A DNA stretch of 64,000 nt from Streptococcus pneumoniae (GTDB taxonomy: Bacteria > Bacillota > Bacilli > Lactobacillales > Streptococcaceae), in contig NZ_CKYA01000002.1 in NCBI RefSeq assembly GCF_001113365.1, forward strand, positions 361,312-425,311, in the 5' to 3' direction. Under the pieces are notes generated by a model. It was not told the DNA's origin and did no database searches. It was given only the letters and a program-made list of their open reading frames with translations. Positions 48,985 through 57,911 of this stretch are shown piece after piece (positions within the stretch are counted from its first letter, which is position 1; each line of letters starts with the position of its first letter). Made by a program: the position numbers and the translations under genes.

Positions 48985-50952
48985 ATGAAATCGAAAAAGT
49001 GGCTCTTAACAGCAGGAGTGGTCCTGAGCACAACAGCTCTTTTAGCAGCCTGTGGAAAAGCTGATAAAGAAGCAGATGCCCCGACAACATTTTCTTATGT
49101 TTATGCAGTGGATCCAGCATCCTTGGACTACAGCATAGCAACGCGTACATCCACAACAGATATTATCGGGAATGTCGTTGATGGTTTGATGGAAAATGAT
49201 AAATATGGTAATGTTATTCCTTCTTTGGCTGAGGATTGGTCTGTCTCAAAAGATGGATTGACTTATACCTATAAACTTCGTAAAGGAGTGAAATGGTACA
49301 CATCAGAAGGCGAAGAATACGCAGAAGTAACAGCCCATGACTTTGTGACAGGACTAAAACACGTCGCTGATGGTAAGTCAGACGGTGTCTCTCTCATCCA
49401 AAATTCAATCAAAGGCTTGGACGCCTATATGACTGGTGAAACCAATGATTTCTCTACAGTTGGTGTTAAAGCTTTGGATGACTACACAGTTGAGTATACA
49501 TTGAATGCGCCAGAAAGTTTCTGGAATTCAAAAGTGACTACAGCGACGATGTTGCCTGTAAATGAAGAGTTTTTAAAGGCATCTGGAAAGAATTACGGAG
49601 AGGTTAGCCCAGCAGGAATTCTCTACAATGGTCCTTATTTCTTAAAAACATTGACTTCTAAATCGTTGATTGAATATGAAAAAAATCCAAATTACTGGGA
49701 TAAAGAAAATGTTAAAATTGAGAAGATTAAATTGACCTATTACGATGGTTCAGATCAGGAGTCTTTGATCCGTAGCTTCTCCTCTGGTGCTTATACGACA
49801 GCCCGTCTCTTCCCAAGCAGCTCAAACTTTGCTTCAACTTTGGAACAATACGGAGATAAAATCACTTATAGCCCACAGGACTCAAGTAGTTATTACTTTA
49901 CTTTTAACGTAAATCGTCAGTCATACAATAAAACTGCGAAAACAAGCGAAGAGCAAAAGACTTCTACAAAAGAAGCGATGCTCAATAAGGATTTCCGTCA
50001 GGCTATCAACTTTGCCTTCAACCGTCATTCGTATGCTGCCCAGCTAAACGGTGAAGATGGTGCGGACAAGATTATTCGTAACAGCCTTGTTCCAGATAAC
50101 TTCGTACAAGCAGGTGGTAAGAACTTTGGTCAAATCGCTCAAGCAGAGTTGGTGAACTATGGTGACCAATGGAAAGGTGTTGAGCTAGTTGACGGTAAGG
50201 ATTCTATCTACAACCCTGACAAGGCTAAAGCTGCTTTCGAAAAAGCTAAGAAAGACTTGGAATCTAAAGGAGTAACCTTCCCAATTCACTTGGATGTCCC
50301 GGTTGAACAAACAGATACTATCGCCGTTCAACAAAGCAACTCTTTCAAACAGTCTATTGAATCAACTCTTGGTGCTGAAAATGTTGTCATTGATGTACTT
50401 CAAATGACAGATAATGAAAAAGAAACGATTACATCACAGGCGCGTGTTCCTTCTCAAAAAGACTATGATTTGAACAGTACAGGATGGGCTCCAAGCTATC
50501 AAGATCCAGCATCTTACTTGAATATTATGGATCCAAAATCTGGTTCTGCCATGAAACACCTTGGTATTACGAAAGGAAAAGATAAGGATGTTGTCGCTAA
50601 ACTTGGTTTGGATCAATATAAGAAATTGTTAGAAGATGCTGTTTCTGAGACCACTGACCTAGAGAAGAGATATGAAAAATATGCCAAAGCTCAAGCTTGG
50701 TTGACAGATAGTTCATTATTAATGCCAACAGCTTCATCTGGCGGTTCTCCAGTTGTAAGTAACGTAGTACCATTCTCAAAACCATACTCACAAGTTGGTA
50801 TTAAGGGGGATCCATATATCTTTAAAGGAATGAGATTGCAAAAAGATATTGTCACAACAAAAGAATATGACGAAGCTCTTAAAAAATGGCAAAAAGAAAA
50901 ATTGGAATCCAATAGCAAATACCAAAAAGAACTAGAAAAACACGTTAAATAA
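48985..50952 (+). CDS. Oligopeptide-binding lipoprotein (AmiA/AliA/AliB family)
   Basis: A 655-residue SBP_bac_5 lipoprotein. The signal peptide ends in LLAAC (about residues 20-24); the mature part has 'VDPASLDYSIATRTSTTDII', 'SLAEDWSVSKDGLTYTYKLR', 'HDFVTGLKHVADG' and 'GWAPSYQDPASYLNIM', typical of the Ami/Ali peptide-binding proteins. No permease or ATPase is encoded beside it, so it probably feeds a shared Ami transporter. It differs from AmiA, AliA and AliB as I remember them, so it may be an extra paralogue. AAAGGAG precedes the ATG. The downstream DUF969-DUF979-pcp genes suggest a peptide or pyroglutamate theme. Confidence 0.88.
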   Translation: MKSKKWLLTAGVVLSTTALLAACGKADKEADAPTTFSYVYAVDPASLDYSIATRTSTTDIIGNVVDGLMENDKYGNVIPSLAEDWSVSKDGLTYTYKLRKGVKWYTSEGEEYAEVTAHDFVTGLKHVADGKSDGVSLIQNSIKGLDAYMTGETNDFSTVGVKALDDYTVEYTLNAPESFWNSKVTTATMLPVNEEFLKASGKNYGEVSPAGILYNGPYFLKTLTSKSLIEYEKNPNYWDKENVKIEKIKLTYYDGSDQESLIRSFSSGAYTTARLFPSSSNFASTLEQYGDKITYSPQDSSSYYFTFNVNRQSYNKTAKTSEEQKTSTKEAMLNKDFRQAINFAFNRHSYAAQLNGEDGADKIIRNSLVPDNFVQAGGKNFGQIAQAELVNYGDQWKGVELVDGKDSIYNPDKAKAAFEKAKKDLESKGVTFPIHLDVPVEQTDTIAVQQSNSFKQSIESTLGAENVVIDVLQMTDNEKETITSQARVPSQKDYDLNSTGWAPSYQDPASYLNIMDPKSGSAMKHLGITKGKDKDVVAKLGLDQYKKLLEDAVSETTDLEKRYEKYAKAQAWLTDSSLLMPTASSGGSPVVSNVVPFSKPYSQVGIKGDPYIFKGMRLQKDIVTTKEYDEALKKWQKEKLESNSKYQKELEKHVK

Positions 50953-51016
50953 GGAATGGTATTGCTCTTGAGAAAATTTAAAAAATACTGTCATTTTGAA
51001 TATAGAGGAGTTTGAT

Positions 51017-51706
51017 ATGGAGTGGATTAAACTAATAGGAATAGCAATCATTGTTGTGGGTTTTATTTTAAAATTTGATACAATTGCAACAGTAGTCTTA
51101 GCTGGTTTGGTTACAGCTTTAGTTTCAGGTGTTTCTCTCGTTGAATTTTTGGAGATTTTGGGAAAAGAATTTAGCAATCAGCGAGTGCTCACGATTTTTA
51201 TGGTTACCTTGCCTCTTGTGGGACTGTCAGAAACCTTTGGACTCAAGCAACGATCAATTGATTTGATTCGAAAGATTAAAGGTCTGACAGTTGGAAACTT
51301 CTATACAGTTTATTTCTTTATTCGAGAGTTAGCTGGTTTCTTTTCAATTCGTCTAGGAGGACACCCTCAGTTTGTCAGACCTTTGGTTCAACCCATGGGA
51401 GAAGCAGCAGCAGAGTCTCAATTAGGTAGAAAGTTAACAGAGGTTGAAGATGAGAAAATAAAAGCGCGTGCAGCTGCGAATGAAAATTTTGGAAATTTCT
51501 TTGCTCAAAATACGTTTGTAGGTGCTGGGGGAGTCCTCTTGATAGGGGGAACATTAGATCAGTTAGGATATGAAAGCAATTATGCAGGGATTGCTTCGGC
51601 ATCTATTATTGTTGCTGTTATAACACTTATTGTAGTGGGGATTTACAATTATTTATTTGATAAAAAATTGACATCAGAAAAGACTAGGGGAGGAGAACAA
51701 AAATGA
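51017..51706 (+). CDS. DUF969 family membrane protein
   Basis: A 229-residue integral membrane protein with about five hydrophobic segments, including 'LIGIAIIVVGFILKFDTIA' at the N terminus and 'YAGIASASIIVAVITLIVVG' near the C terminus. DUF969 and DUF979 proteins occur as pairs beside pcp in many Firmicutes and look like two halves of a permease. The ATG at 51017 follows GAGGAG; a TTG at 50996 would include that site. It overlaps the DUF979 gene by four bases. Transport of 5-oxoproline or pyroglutamyl peptides is an inference from the pcp neighbour only. Confidence 0.82.
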   Translation: MEWIKLIGIAIIVVGFILKFDTIATVVLAGLVTALVSGVSLVEFLEILGKEFSNQRVLTIFMVTLPLVGLSETFGLKQRSIDLIRKIKGLTVGNFYTVYFFIRELAGFFSIRLGGHPQFVRPLVQPMGEAAAESQLGRKLTEVEDEKIKARAAANENFGNFFAQNTFVGAGGVLLIGGTLDQLGYESNYAGIASASIIVAVITLIVVGIYNYLFDKKLTSEKTRGGEQK

Positions 51707-52626
51707 CAGAGTTGGCAAAGCAACTATTAGAGTTGACCTATATTGTGATTGGTTGTCAATTTCTCCATACAGCCTATTGTAGTTATAAAGATAAAACAAA
51801 CCCAGTCCGATTTGGAACATCTGCATTTTGGACTCTATTGGCTATTACGTTTATAGGTGGTTCCTATATGCCAAATATGAGTATTGGTATTATTGTAATC
51901 CTATTATCGCTGTTAACACTGTTTAAGCAAGTCCGTATCGGAACCTTGCCATCCTTAGATGAAATGAAAGCCAATATTGAATCTAACAGATTGAAAAATA
52001 AAATTTTTATTCCAGTTATGCTGATGGCAATACTTGCGTTGGTCTTAGCGCAAATGATTCCAGAATTTAGCAAGATTTCGATTAGCCTTGCCGCCTTGTT
52101 TGCTACAATTTCTGTTCTTGTGATTACCAATAGTCACCCTAAGAGTCTGTTATCAGAAAATAATCGAATGACTCAGCAAGTTTCAACAAGTGGGATTGTT
52201 CCCCAATTATTAGGGGCTTTGGGGGCTATTTTTACTGTAGCAGGTGTTGGTGATGTTATCTCTCATCTGATTAGCGGTATTGTTCCTTCAGATAGTCGCT
52301 TTATAGGAGTTTTGGCCTATGTTCTTGGAATGGTTCTATTCACAATGATTATGGGAAATGCTTTTGCAGCATTCACCGTTATTACAGCAGGTGTTGGAGT
52401 TCCCTTTGTATTTGCTCTGGGAGCTAATCCAATTGTGGCTGGTGCTCTTGCCATGACAGCAGGTTATTGTGGGACCTTATTGACCCCAATGGCTGCTAAT
52501 TTTAACGCTCTACCAGCAGCACTGATGGATATGAAAGATCAGAATGGTGTTATAAAGGCTCAAGCAGGTGTTGCTCTAGTAATGATTGTTATTCACATAT
52601 TATTAATGTACTTTCTCGCATTTTAG
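51703..52626 (+). CDS. DUF979 family membrane protein
   Basis: A 307-residue membrane protein with about eight hydrophobic segments; 'QFLHTAYCSYKDKTNPVRFG' near the N terminus and 'GNAFAAFTVITAGVGVPF' and 'TAGYCGTLLTPMAANFNALP' near the C terminus match DUF979. The last motif resembles those of ion-coupled carboxylate or amino-acid transporters. It is coupled to DUF969 by an ATGA overlap behind AGGAGAA and is followed 14 bases on by pcp. Function unproven. Confidence 0.82.
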   Translation: MTELAKQLLELTYIVIGCQFLHTAYCSYKDKTNPVRFGTSAFWTLLAITFIGGSYMPNMSIGIIVILLSLLTLFKQVRIGTLPSLDEMKANIESNRLKNKIFIPVMLMAILALVLAQMIPEFSKISISLAALFATISVLVITNSHPKSLLSENNRMTQQVSTSGIVPQLLGALGAIFTVAGVGDVISHLISGIVPSDSRFIGVLAYVLGMVLFTMIMGNAFAAFTVITAGVGVPFVFALGANPIVAGALAMTAGYCGTLLTPMAANFNALPAALMDMKDQNGVIKAQAGVALVMIVIHILLMYFLAF

Positions 52627-52640
52627 TAAAGGAAAATAAA

Positions 52641-53285
52641 ATGAAAATATTGGTTACAGGTTTTAATCCTTTTGGAGGTGAAAAGATTAATCCAGCTTTG
52701 GAGGCTGTAAAATTATTACCATCTGAGATTAATGAGGCCGAAGTTCGCTGGGTAGAAATTCCAACGGTTTTTTATAAGTCGTCAGAAGTTTTAGAGGCAG
52801 AAATATTACGGTATCAACCAGATGCTGTACTTTGTATTGGACAAGCAGGCGGCAGGACAGGTTTAACACCTGAACGAGTGGCTATTAATCAAGATGATGC
52901 TCGCATACCTGATAACGAAGGCAATCAACCAATTGATACACCGATTCGTATTGATGGAGCATCGGCCTATTTTAGTAGTTTACCTATCAAAGCGATGGTA
53001 CAAGCTATCAAAAAACAGGGACTTCCGGCAGTTGTATCCAATAGTGCAGGAACCTTTGTTTGCAATCATTTGATGTACCAAGCTCTTTATTTAGTGGATA
53101 AAAAATTCCCTAATATGAGAGCAGGTTTCATGCATATTCCATATATGATGGAACAAGTAGTAAATAAGCCGAATACTGCAGGAATGAGTCTATGTGATAT
53201 TGTAAGAGGCATAGAGGTAGCTATTGAAGCTATTGTAGACTACAAAGATAAGGATTTGCAGTTAGTAGGTGGTGAGACTCACTGA
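52641..53285 (+). CDS. pcp: Pyrrolidone-carboxylate peptidase
   Basis: A 214-residue C15 cysteine peptidase that removes N-terminal pyroglutamate from peptides. The catalytic residues are E78 (TPERVAINQDDARIPDNEG), C141 (SNSAGTFVCNHLMY) and H165 (AGFMHIPYM). It is cytoplasmic. It is the last gene of the run with DUF969 and DUF979, consistent with uptake and hydrolysis of pyroglutamyl peptides. AAAGGAAA precedes the ATG. A strong terminator follows. Confidence 0.95.
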   Translation: MKILVTGFNPFGGEKINPALEAVKLLPSEINEAEVRWVEIPTVFYKSSEVLEAEILRYQPDAVLCIGQAGGRTGLTPERVAINQDDARIPDNEGNQPIDTPIRIDGASAYFSSLPIKAMVQAIKKQGLPAVVSNSAGTFVCNHLMYQALYLVDKKFPNMRAGFMHIPYMMEQVVNKPNTAGMSLCDIVRGIEVAIEAIVDYKDKDLQLVGGETH

Positions 53286-53361
53286 TAACCTAAAAAGGAT
53301 AGTCAATTATGCTTGTTTACTAACTATTAGCTATGCTAAATCGATTGAGGTTGTTTACATA

Positions 53362-53398
53362 AAACTCTATATCAGACAAGCCTGATATAGAGTTTTTT
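53362..53398 (+). terminator. pcp operon terminator
   Basis: Perfect 14-bp stem AAACTCTATATCAG (53362-53375) with CTGATATAGAGTTT (53382-53395), six-base loop, T run. Confidence 0.92.
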
Positions 53399-53452
53399 CT
53401 TGCTAGTTTTGGAATTTTCTTGTAAAATAGAAAAAGTGAAGAGAGGTATGAA

Positions 53453-53683
53453 ATGAGCAAGAAAGATAAAAAAATTGAAATTCAAGTAGCAGATGCTAAA
53501 GTTAATGTAGGAAAAGACAGTTTTGAAGGTTATACCTTGACCATTGGTAAAAAAGTTATCGGAGAAATTGCCGAATTAGACGGACAATTTGCCATCATAA
53601 AGAATGGGAATGTCGATAGTTTTTATAAAAAATTGGAAAAAGCTGTGGAAATTTTGATTGAAAATTATAATTTAGCAAAATAA
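53453..53683 (+). CDS. DUF2969 family protein
   Basis: A 76-residue soluble protein, very lysine-rich at the start (MSKKDKKIEIQVADAK), with a beta-strand pattern 'TLTIGKKVIGEIAELDGQFAI' and a C-terminal helix. This is the small DUF2969 protein of lactobacilli and streptococci as I remember it. AGAGAGG precedes the ATG and TAAAAT at about 53422 is a likely -10. Function unknown. tRNA genes follow directly. Confidence 0.75.
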   Translation: MSKKDKKIEIQVADAKVNVGKDSFEGYTLTIGKKVIGEIAELDGQFAIIKNGNVDSFYKKLEKAVEILIENYNLAK

Positions 53684-53732
53684 GTCTTGTTTTTTTGAAA
53701 TTTTCATGATATAATAGTCCATGTTGATTGTA

Positions 53733-53813
53733 GGAGAGATAGCGAAGAGGCTAAACGCGGCGGACTGTAAATCCGCTCCTTCGGGTTCGGGGGTTCGAAT
53801 CCCTCTCTCTCCA
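53733..53813 (+). tRNA. tRNA-Tyr (GTA)
   Basis: An 81-nt class II tRNA with acceptor GGAGAGA/TCTCTCC and anticodon GTA in 'GGACTGTAAATCC'. The variable arm (CTCCTTCGGGTTCGG) is long, as in bacterial tRNA-Tyr, and the T loop is GTTCGAATC. CCA is not encoded in full. A -10-like TATAAT (53710-53715) lies just upstream. Confidence 0.96.
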
Positions 53814-53822
53814 TTTCATCAA

Positions 53823-53894
53823 TGGGGTATAGCCAAGCGGTAAGGCAAGGGACTTTGACTCCCTCATGCGTTGGTTCGAATCCAGCTACCCCAG
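53823..53894 (+). tRNA. tRNA-Gln (TTG)
   Basis: A 72-nt tRNA with acceptor TGGGGTA/TACCCCA and discriminator G, anticodon TTG in 'GGACTTTGACTCC' and T loop GGTTCGAATCC. It lies nine bases after tRNA-Tyr and is presumably processed from the same transcript. Confidence 0.96.
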
Positions 53895-54016
53895 TTCTTA
53901 GGTAATGATCAAGATAAAAAGAAAAATATCTTAGGGTATTTTATTTTTATAATTGAAAGACGTGAACGATATGAACATGTCCTTGCGGGTGCTTAGGAAA
54001 AAAATTATAAGTATGT

Positions 54017-54036
54017 CAAGTTTAAGAAAAAACTTG
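54017..54036 (+). promoter_or_regulatory. Hairpin in the rpsA leader
   Basis: CAAGTTT (54017-54023) pairs with AAACTTG (54030-54036), just upstream of TTGGAGG and the rpsA ATG. It could tune rpsA translation; no T run, so not a terminator. Confidence 0.45.
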
Positions 54037-54056
54037 ATTGTTGGAGGATTTTTTAG

Positions 54057-55259
54057 ATGAACGAATTTGAAGATTTGCTAAATAGCGTTAGCCAAGTTGA
54101 GACTGGTGATGTTGTTAGTGCTGAAGTATTGACAGTTGATGCGACTCAAGCTAACGTTGCAATCTCTGGAACTGGTGTTGAAGGTGTCTTGACTCTTCGC
54201 GAATTGACAAACGATCGCGATGCAGATATCAATGACTTTGTTAAAGTAGGAGAAGTATTGGATGTTCTTGTACTTCGTCAAGTAGTTGGTAAAGATACTG
54301 ATACAGTTACATACCTTGTATCTAAAAAACGCCTTGAAGCTCGCAAAGCATGGGACAAACTTGTTGGTCGCGAAGAAGAAGTTGTTACTGTTAAAGGAAC
54401 TCGTGCCGTTAAAGGTGGACTTTCAGTAGAATTTGAAGGTGTTCGTGGATTTATCCCAGCTTCAATGTTGGATACTCGTTTCGTACGTAACACTGAGCGT
54501 TTTGTAGGTCAAGAATTTGACGCTAAAATCAAAGAAGTTGATGCTAAAGAAAACCGCTTCATCCTTTCACGTCGTGAAGTTGTTGAAGCAGCTACTGCAG
54601 CAGCTCGCGCTGAAGTATTCGGTAAATTGGCTGTTGGTGATGTTGTAACTGGTAAAGTTGCACGTATCACAAGCTTTGGTGCTTTCATCGACCTTGGTGG
54701 TGTTGACGGATTGGTTCACTTGACCGAATTGTCACACGAACGTAACGTATCACCAAAATCAGTTGTAACTGTTGGTGAAGAAATTGAAGTGAAAATCCTT
54801 GATCTTAACGAAGAAGAAGGACGCGTATCACTTTCACTTAAAGCAACAACACCTGGACCATGGGATGGCGTTGAGCAAAAATTGGCAAAAGGTGATGTAG
54901 TAGAAGGAACAGTTAAACGTTTGACTGACTTCGGTGCATTTGTTGAAGTATTGCCAGGTATCGATGGACTTGTTCACGTATCACAAATTTCACACAAACG
55001 TATTGAAAATCCAAAAGAAGCTCTTAAAGTTGGTCAAGAAGTTCAAGTTAAAGTTCTTGAAGTTAACGCAGATGCAGAGCGCGTATCACTTTCTATCAAA
55101 GCTCTTGAAGAGCGTCCAGCTCAAGAAGAAGGACAAAAAGAAGAAAAACGTGCTGCTCGTCCACGTCGTCCAAAACGTCAAGAAAAACGTGATTTCGAAC
55201 TTCCAGAAACACAAACAGGATTCTCAATGGCTGATTTGTTTGGTGATATCGAACTTTAA
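54057..55259 (+). CDS. rpsA: Ribosomal protein bS1 homologue, four S1 domains
   Basis: A 400-residue protein with four S1 RNA-binding domains (roughly residues 16-88, 107-170, 191-258 and 277-345), the third and fourth having the clear 'GKVARITSFGAFIDLGGVDGLVHLTELS' and 'GTVKRLTDFGAFVEVLPGIDGLVHVSQIS' patterns (quoted in part: TSFGAFIDLGGVDGL, TDFGAFVEVLPGIDGL). A basic linker (RAARPRRPKRQEKR) leads to an acidic tail. The four-domain form is normal for Firmicutes, which often need S1 less than E. coli does. TTGGAGG precedes the ATG. A terminator follows. Confidence 0.93.
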   Translation: MNEFEDLLNSVSQVETGDVVSAEVLTVDATQANVAISGTGVEGVLTLRELTNDRDADINDFVKVGEVLDVLVLRQVVGKDTDTVTYLVSKKRLEARKAWDKLVGREEEVVTVKGTRAVKGGLSVEFEGVRGFIPASMLDTRFVRNTERFVGQEFDAKIKEVDAKENRFILSRREVVEAATAAARAEVFGKLAVGDVVTGKVARITSFGAFIDLGGVDGLVHLTELSHERNVSPKSVVTVGEEIEVKILDLNEEEGRVSLSLKATTPGPWDGVEQKLAKGDVVEGTVKRLTDFGAFVEVLPGIDGLVHVSQISHKRIENPKEALKVGQEVQVKVLEVNADAERVSLSIKALEERPAQEEGQKEEKRAARPRRPKRQEKRDFELPETQTGFSMADLFGDIEL

Positions 55260-55277
55260 TCAAATTGAAAATTTACA

Positions 55278-55308
55278 AAATCCTTTGTTTACTAAACAAG
55301 GGATTTTT
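55278..55308 (+). terminator. rpsA terminator
   Basis: AAATCCTTTGTTT (55278-55290) pairs with AAACAAGGGATTT (55294-55306), 13 pairs with one G-T, then T run. Confidence 0.88.
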
Positions 55309-55311
55309 CTT

Positions 55312-55339
55312 TTGTCTCTGCTCCTTTTTTTGATATAAT
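55312..55339 (+). promoter_or_regulatory. Promoter of the fRMsr-dnaX operon (leaderless)
   Basis: TTGTCT (55312-55317), 16-bp spacer, TATAAT (55334-55339) with an extended TGA. The ATG at 55346 is seven bases after the -10 with no Shine-Dalgarno sequence, so a leaderless mRNA is inferred. Confidence 0.7.
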
Positions 55340-55345
55340 AGTTCT

Positions 55346-55843
55346 ATGTTAAAATCAGAAAAACAATCACGTTATCAAATGTTAAATGAAGAATTGTCCT
55401 TTTTATTGGAAGGTGAAACTAATGTTTTGGCTAATCTTTCCAACGCCAGTGCTCTCATAAAATCACGTTTTCCTAATACCGTATTTGCAGGCTTTTATTT
55501 GTTCGATGGGAAGGAATTGGTTTTAGGTCCTTTCCAAGGAGGTGTTTCCTGCATCCGTATTTCACTAGGCAAAGGCGTATGTGGTGAAGCTGCTGAGTTT
55601 CAGGAAACAGTCCTGGTTGGTGATGTAAGGACCTATCCCAACTATATTTCTTGTGATAGTCTAGCTAAAAGTGAAATTGTGGTGCCGATGATGAAGAATG
55701 GCCAACTACTTGGAGTTCTGGATCTGGATTCTTCAGAGATTGATGATTACGATGCAATGGATCGAGATTATTTGGAACAATTTGTCGCTATTTTGCTTGA
55801 AAAGACAGAATGGGACTTTACAATGTTTGGGGAAAAATCTTAA
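55346..55843 (+). CDS. GAF-domain free methionine-(R)-sulfoxide reductase
   Basis: A 165-residue single-GAF protein. Cysteines C69, C79 and C103 ('SCIRISLGKGVCGEA', 'NYISCDS') have exactly the spacing of the three catalytic cysteines of E. coli fRMsr (84, 94, 118 as I remember them), so it should reduce free methionine-R-sulfoxide and protect against oxidation. The ATG has no ribosome site and lies seven bases from an extended -10. Its stop overlaps the dnaX start by one base (TAATG), so the two are coupled. Confidence 0.88.
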   Translation: MLKSEKQSRYQMLNEELSFLLEGETNVLANLSNASALIKSRFPNTVFAGFYLFDGKELVLGPFQGGVSCIRISLGKGVCGEAAEFQETVLVGDVRTYPNYISCDSLAKSEIVVPMMKNGQLLGVLDLDSSEIDDYDAMDRDYLEQFVAILLEKTEWDFTMFGEKS

Positions 55844-57498
55844 TGTATCAAGCACTTTATCGAAAATATAGAAGTCAAAACTTCTCCCAGTTGGTTGGTC
55901 AAGAAGTTGTGGCTAAGACTCTTAAACAAGCAGTAGAACAAGAGAAAATAAGTCATGCCTATCTTTTTTCTGGTCCACGTGGAACGGGAAAAACCAGTGT
56001 AGCTAAGATTTTTGCCAAAGCTATGAACTGTCCCAATCAAGTGGGTGGTGAACCTTGTAATAACTGCTATATTTGTCAGGCAGTGACGGACGGGAGTTTA
56101 GAAGATGTCATCGAAATGGATGCAGCCTCTAATAATGGGGTCGATGAAATCCGTGAAATTCGTGATAAATCTACCTACGCCCCTAGCCTTGCCCGTTATA
56201 AGGTTTATATAATAGATGAGGTTCACATGTTGTCTACAGGGGCTTTTAATGCCCTCCTAAAGACGCTGGAAGAGCCTACACAGAATGTGGTCTTTATTTT
56301 AGCTACAACGGAATTGCACAAGATTCCTGCTACTATTCTATCCCGTGTGCAACGTTTTGAATTTAAATCAATTAAGACACAGGATATTAAGGAACATATC
56401 CGCTATATCTTAGAAAAAGAAAATATCAGTTCTGAACCAGAGGCAGTGGAAATCATTGCCAGACGGGCTGAAGGTGGAATGCGGGACGCCTTGTCTATTT
56501 TGGATCAAGCCCTGAGTTTAACACAGGGAAATGAGCTGACGACTGCCATCTCTGAAGAAATTACTGGCACCATTAGTCTATCAGCCTTGGATGATTATGT
56601 GGCTGCCTTGTCTCAACAGGATGTTCCCAAAGCATTAGCTTGCTTAAATCTTCTTTTTGACAATGGTAAGAGTATGACTCGTTTTGTGACGGATCTTTTG
56701 CACTATTTAAGAGACTTGTTAATTGTTCAAACAGGTGGAGAAAACACTCATCATAGTCCAGTCTTTGTGGAAAACTTGGCACTTCCTCAAGAAAATCTGT
56801 TTGAAATGATTCGCTTAGCAACAGTGAGTTTAGCAGATATTAAGTCTAGTTTGCAGCCCAAGATTTATGCTGAGATGATGACCATTCGTTTAGCGGAGAT
56901 TAAGCCTGAGCCATTTCTTTCAGGAGCGGTTGAACATGAAATTGCTACGCTGAGACAAGAAGTGACACGTCTCAAACAAGAACTCGCTAATGTGGGAACT
57001 GTGCCCAAGCCAACCAATCCAGCTCCTAGTCGACCAGTAGCAGGCAAAACAGTCTATCGTGTGGATCGCAATAAAGTTCAATCGATCCTACAAGAGGCCG
57101 TTGAAAATCCTGATTTAGCACGTCAAAACCTGATTCGTTTGCAGAATGCCTGGGGAGAGGTGATTGAAAGTCTAGGAGGCCCTGATAAGGCTCTGCTAGT
57201 TGGATCTCAACCGGTTGCAGCCAATGAACACCATGCTATTCTTGCTTTTGAGTCTAACTTCAATGCTGGTCAAACCATGAAACGAGATAATCTCAACACC
57301 ATGTTTGGTAACATCCTCAGTCAGGCGGCAGGTTTTTCACCTGAGATTTTAGCTATTTCCATGGAGGAATGGAAAGAAGTTCGCGCAGCCTTTTCAGCCA
57401 AAGCCAAATCTTCTCAAACTGAAAAAGAAGCAGAAGAAAGTCTGATTCCAGAAGGATTTGAATTTTTGGCTGATAAAGTGAAGGTAGAGGAAGACTAA
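55843..57498 (+). CDS. dnaX: DNA polymerase III subunits gamma/tau
   Basis: A 551-residue clamp-loader ATPase. It begins MYQALYRKYRSQNFSQLVGQ, with Walker A GPRGTGKT (44-51), the zinc cysteines in 'CNNCYICQ' (about 72-79), Walker B 'VYIIDEVHML' and SRC-type 'TILSRVQRF'. The C-terminal tau-like part (about 370-551) binds polymerase and helicase. The ATG at 55843 overlaps the fRMsr stop; a start 33 bases earlier would read out of another protein's end and is rejected. I see no A-rich slippery site like that which makes gamma in E. coli. Confidence 0.93.
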   Translation: MYQALYRKYRSQNFSQLVGQEVVAKTLKQAVEQEKISHAYLFSGPRGTGKTSVAKIFAKAMNCPNQVGGEPCNNCYICQAVTDGSLEDVIEMDAASNNGVDEIREIRDKSTYAPSLARYKVYIIDEVHMLSTGAFNALLKTLEEPTQNVVFILATTELHKIPATILSRVQRFEFKSIKTQDIKEHIRYILEKENISSEPEAVEIIARRAEGGMRDALSILDQALSLTQGNELTTAISEEITGTISLSALDDYVAALSQQDVPKALACLNLLFDNGKSMTRFVTDLLHYLRDLLIVQTGGENTHHSPVFVENLALPQENLFEMIRLATVSLADIKSSLQPKIYAEMMTIRLAEIKPEPFLSGAVEHEIATLRQEVTRLKQELANVGTVPKPTNPAPSRPVAGKTVYRVDRNKVQSILQEAVENPDLARQNLIRLQNAWGEVIESLGGPDKALLVGSQPVAANEHHAILAFESNFNAGQTMKRDNLNTMFGNILSQAAGFSPEILAISMEEWKEVRAAFSAKAKSSQTEKEAEESLIPEGFEFLADKVKVEED

Positions 57499-57510
57499 AG
57501 AAAGATTTCA

Positions 57511-57519
57511 TGATACAAT
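57511..57519 (+). promoter_or_regulatory. Extended -10 for the DUF3272 gene (leaderless)
   Basis: TGATACAAT at 57511-57519, with the ATG at 57526, seven bases on. No Shine-Dalgarno sequence between. No clear -35, so confidence is lower. Confidence 0.5.
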
Positions 57520-57525
57520 AAGTTT

Positions 57526-57720
57526 ATGAATAAACAACAATTTATTATTATGGCGCTGTTTACAGCTGCTGAGACCTATTTTTTCAATGAAGCCTGGATG
57601 ACTGGCCGCTATATTATGGCAGCCTTTTGGGCCATTTTACTCTTTAGAAATTTCCGAGTCAGTTATGTGATGGGCAAAATCGTTGATGTCATTGACCAGC
57701 ATTTTAATAGGAAAGACTAG
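57526..57720 (+). CDS. DUF3272-type small membrane protein
   Basis: A 64-residue protein with two hydrophobic segments (about residues 4-19 and 28-44) and a polar tail ending NRKD. It matches the small DUF3272 protein I recall after dnaX in pneumococci. It starts 27 bases after dnaX and may be read from its own extended -10 as a leaderless message. A terminator follows. Function unknown. Confidence 0.7.
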   Translation: MNKQQFIIMALFTAAETYFFNEAWMTGRYIMAAFWAILLFRNFRVSYVMGKIVDVIDQHFNRKD

Positions 57721-57742
57721 CCCTCAGCTTCCAGACAAAATC

Positions 57743-57764
57743 AAAGCCTTTTAGGCTTTTTTTT
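57743..57764 (+). terminator. Terminator after the DUF3272 gene
   Basis: AAAGCCT pairs with AGGCTTT across a short loop, followed by a run of eight T (57757-57764). Confidence 0.88.
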
Positions 57765-57797
57765 GTTATACTATAAAAGTATATTTATTGACCTTTT

Positions 57798-57911
57798 ATA
57801 CTCTTCGAAAATCTCTTCAAACCACGTCAGCTTTATCTGCAACCTCAAAGCGGTGCTTTGAGAAACCTGCGGCTAGCTTCCTAGTTTGCTCTTTGATTTT
57901 CATTGAGTATT
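57798..57911 (-). repeat. BOX element, copy 4 (inverted, shortened)
   Basis: Starts TATACTCTTCGAAAATCTC and ends GATTTTCATTGAGTAT, the reverse of copies 1-3. About 40 bp of the centre is missing, so the element is a short form. It lies 73 bases upstream of sufC. Confidence 0.88.

Noticed and set aside
54934..55338. A 134-codon plus-strand frame inside rpsA
   Set aside because: It is a shifted-frame shadow of the S1 coding sequence, Lys/Leu-biased, with no ribosome site.
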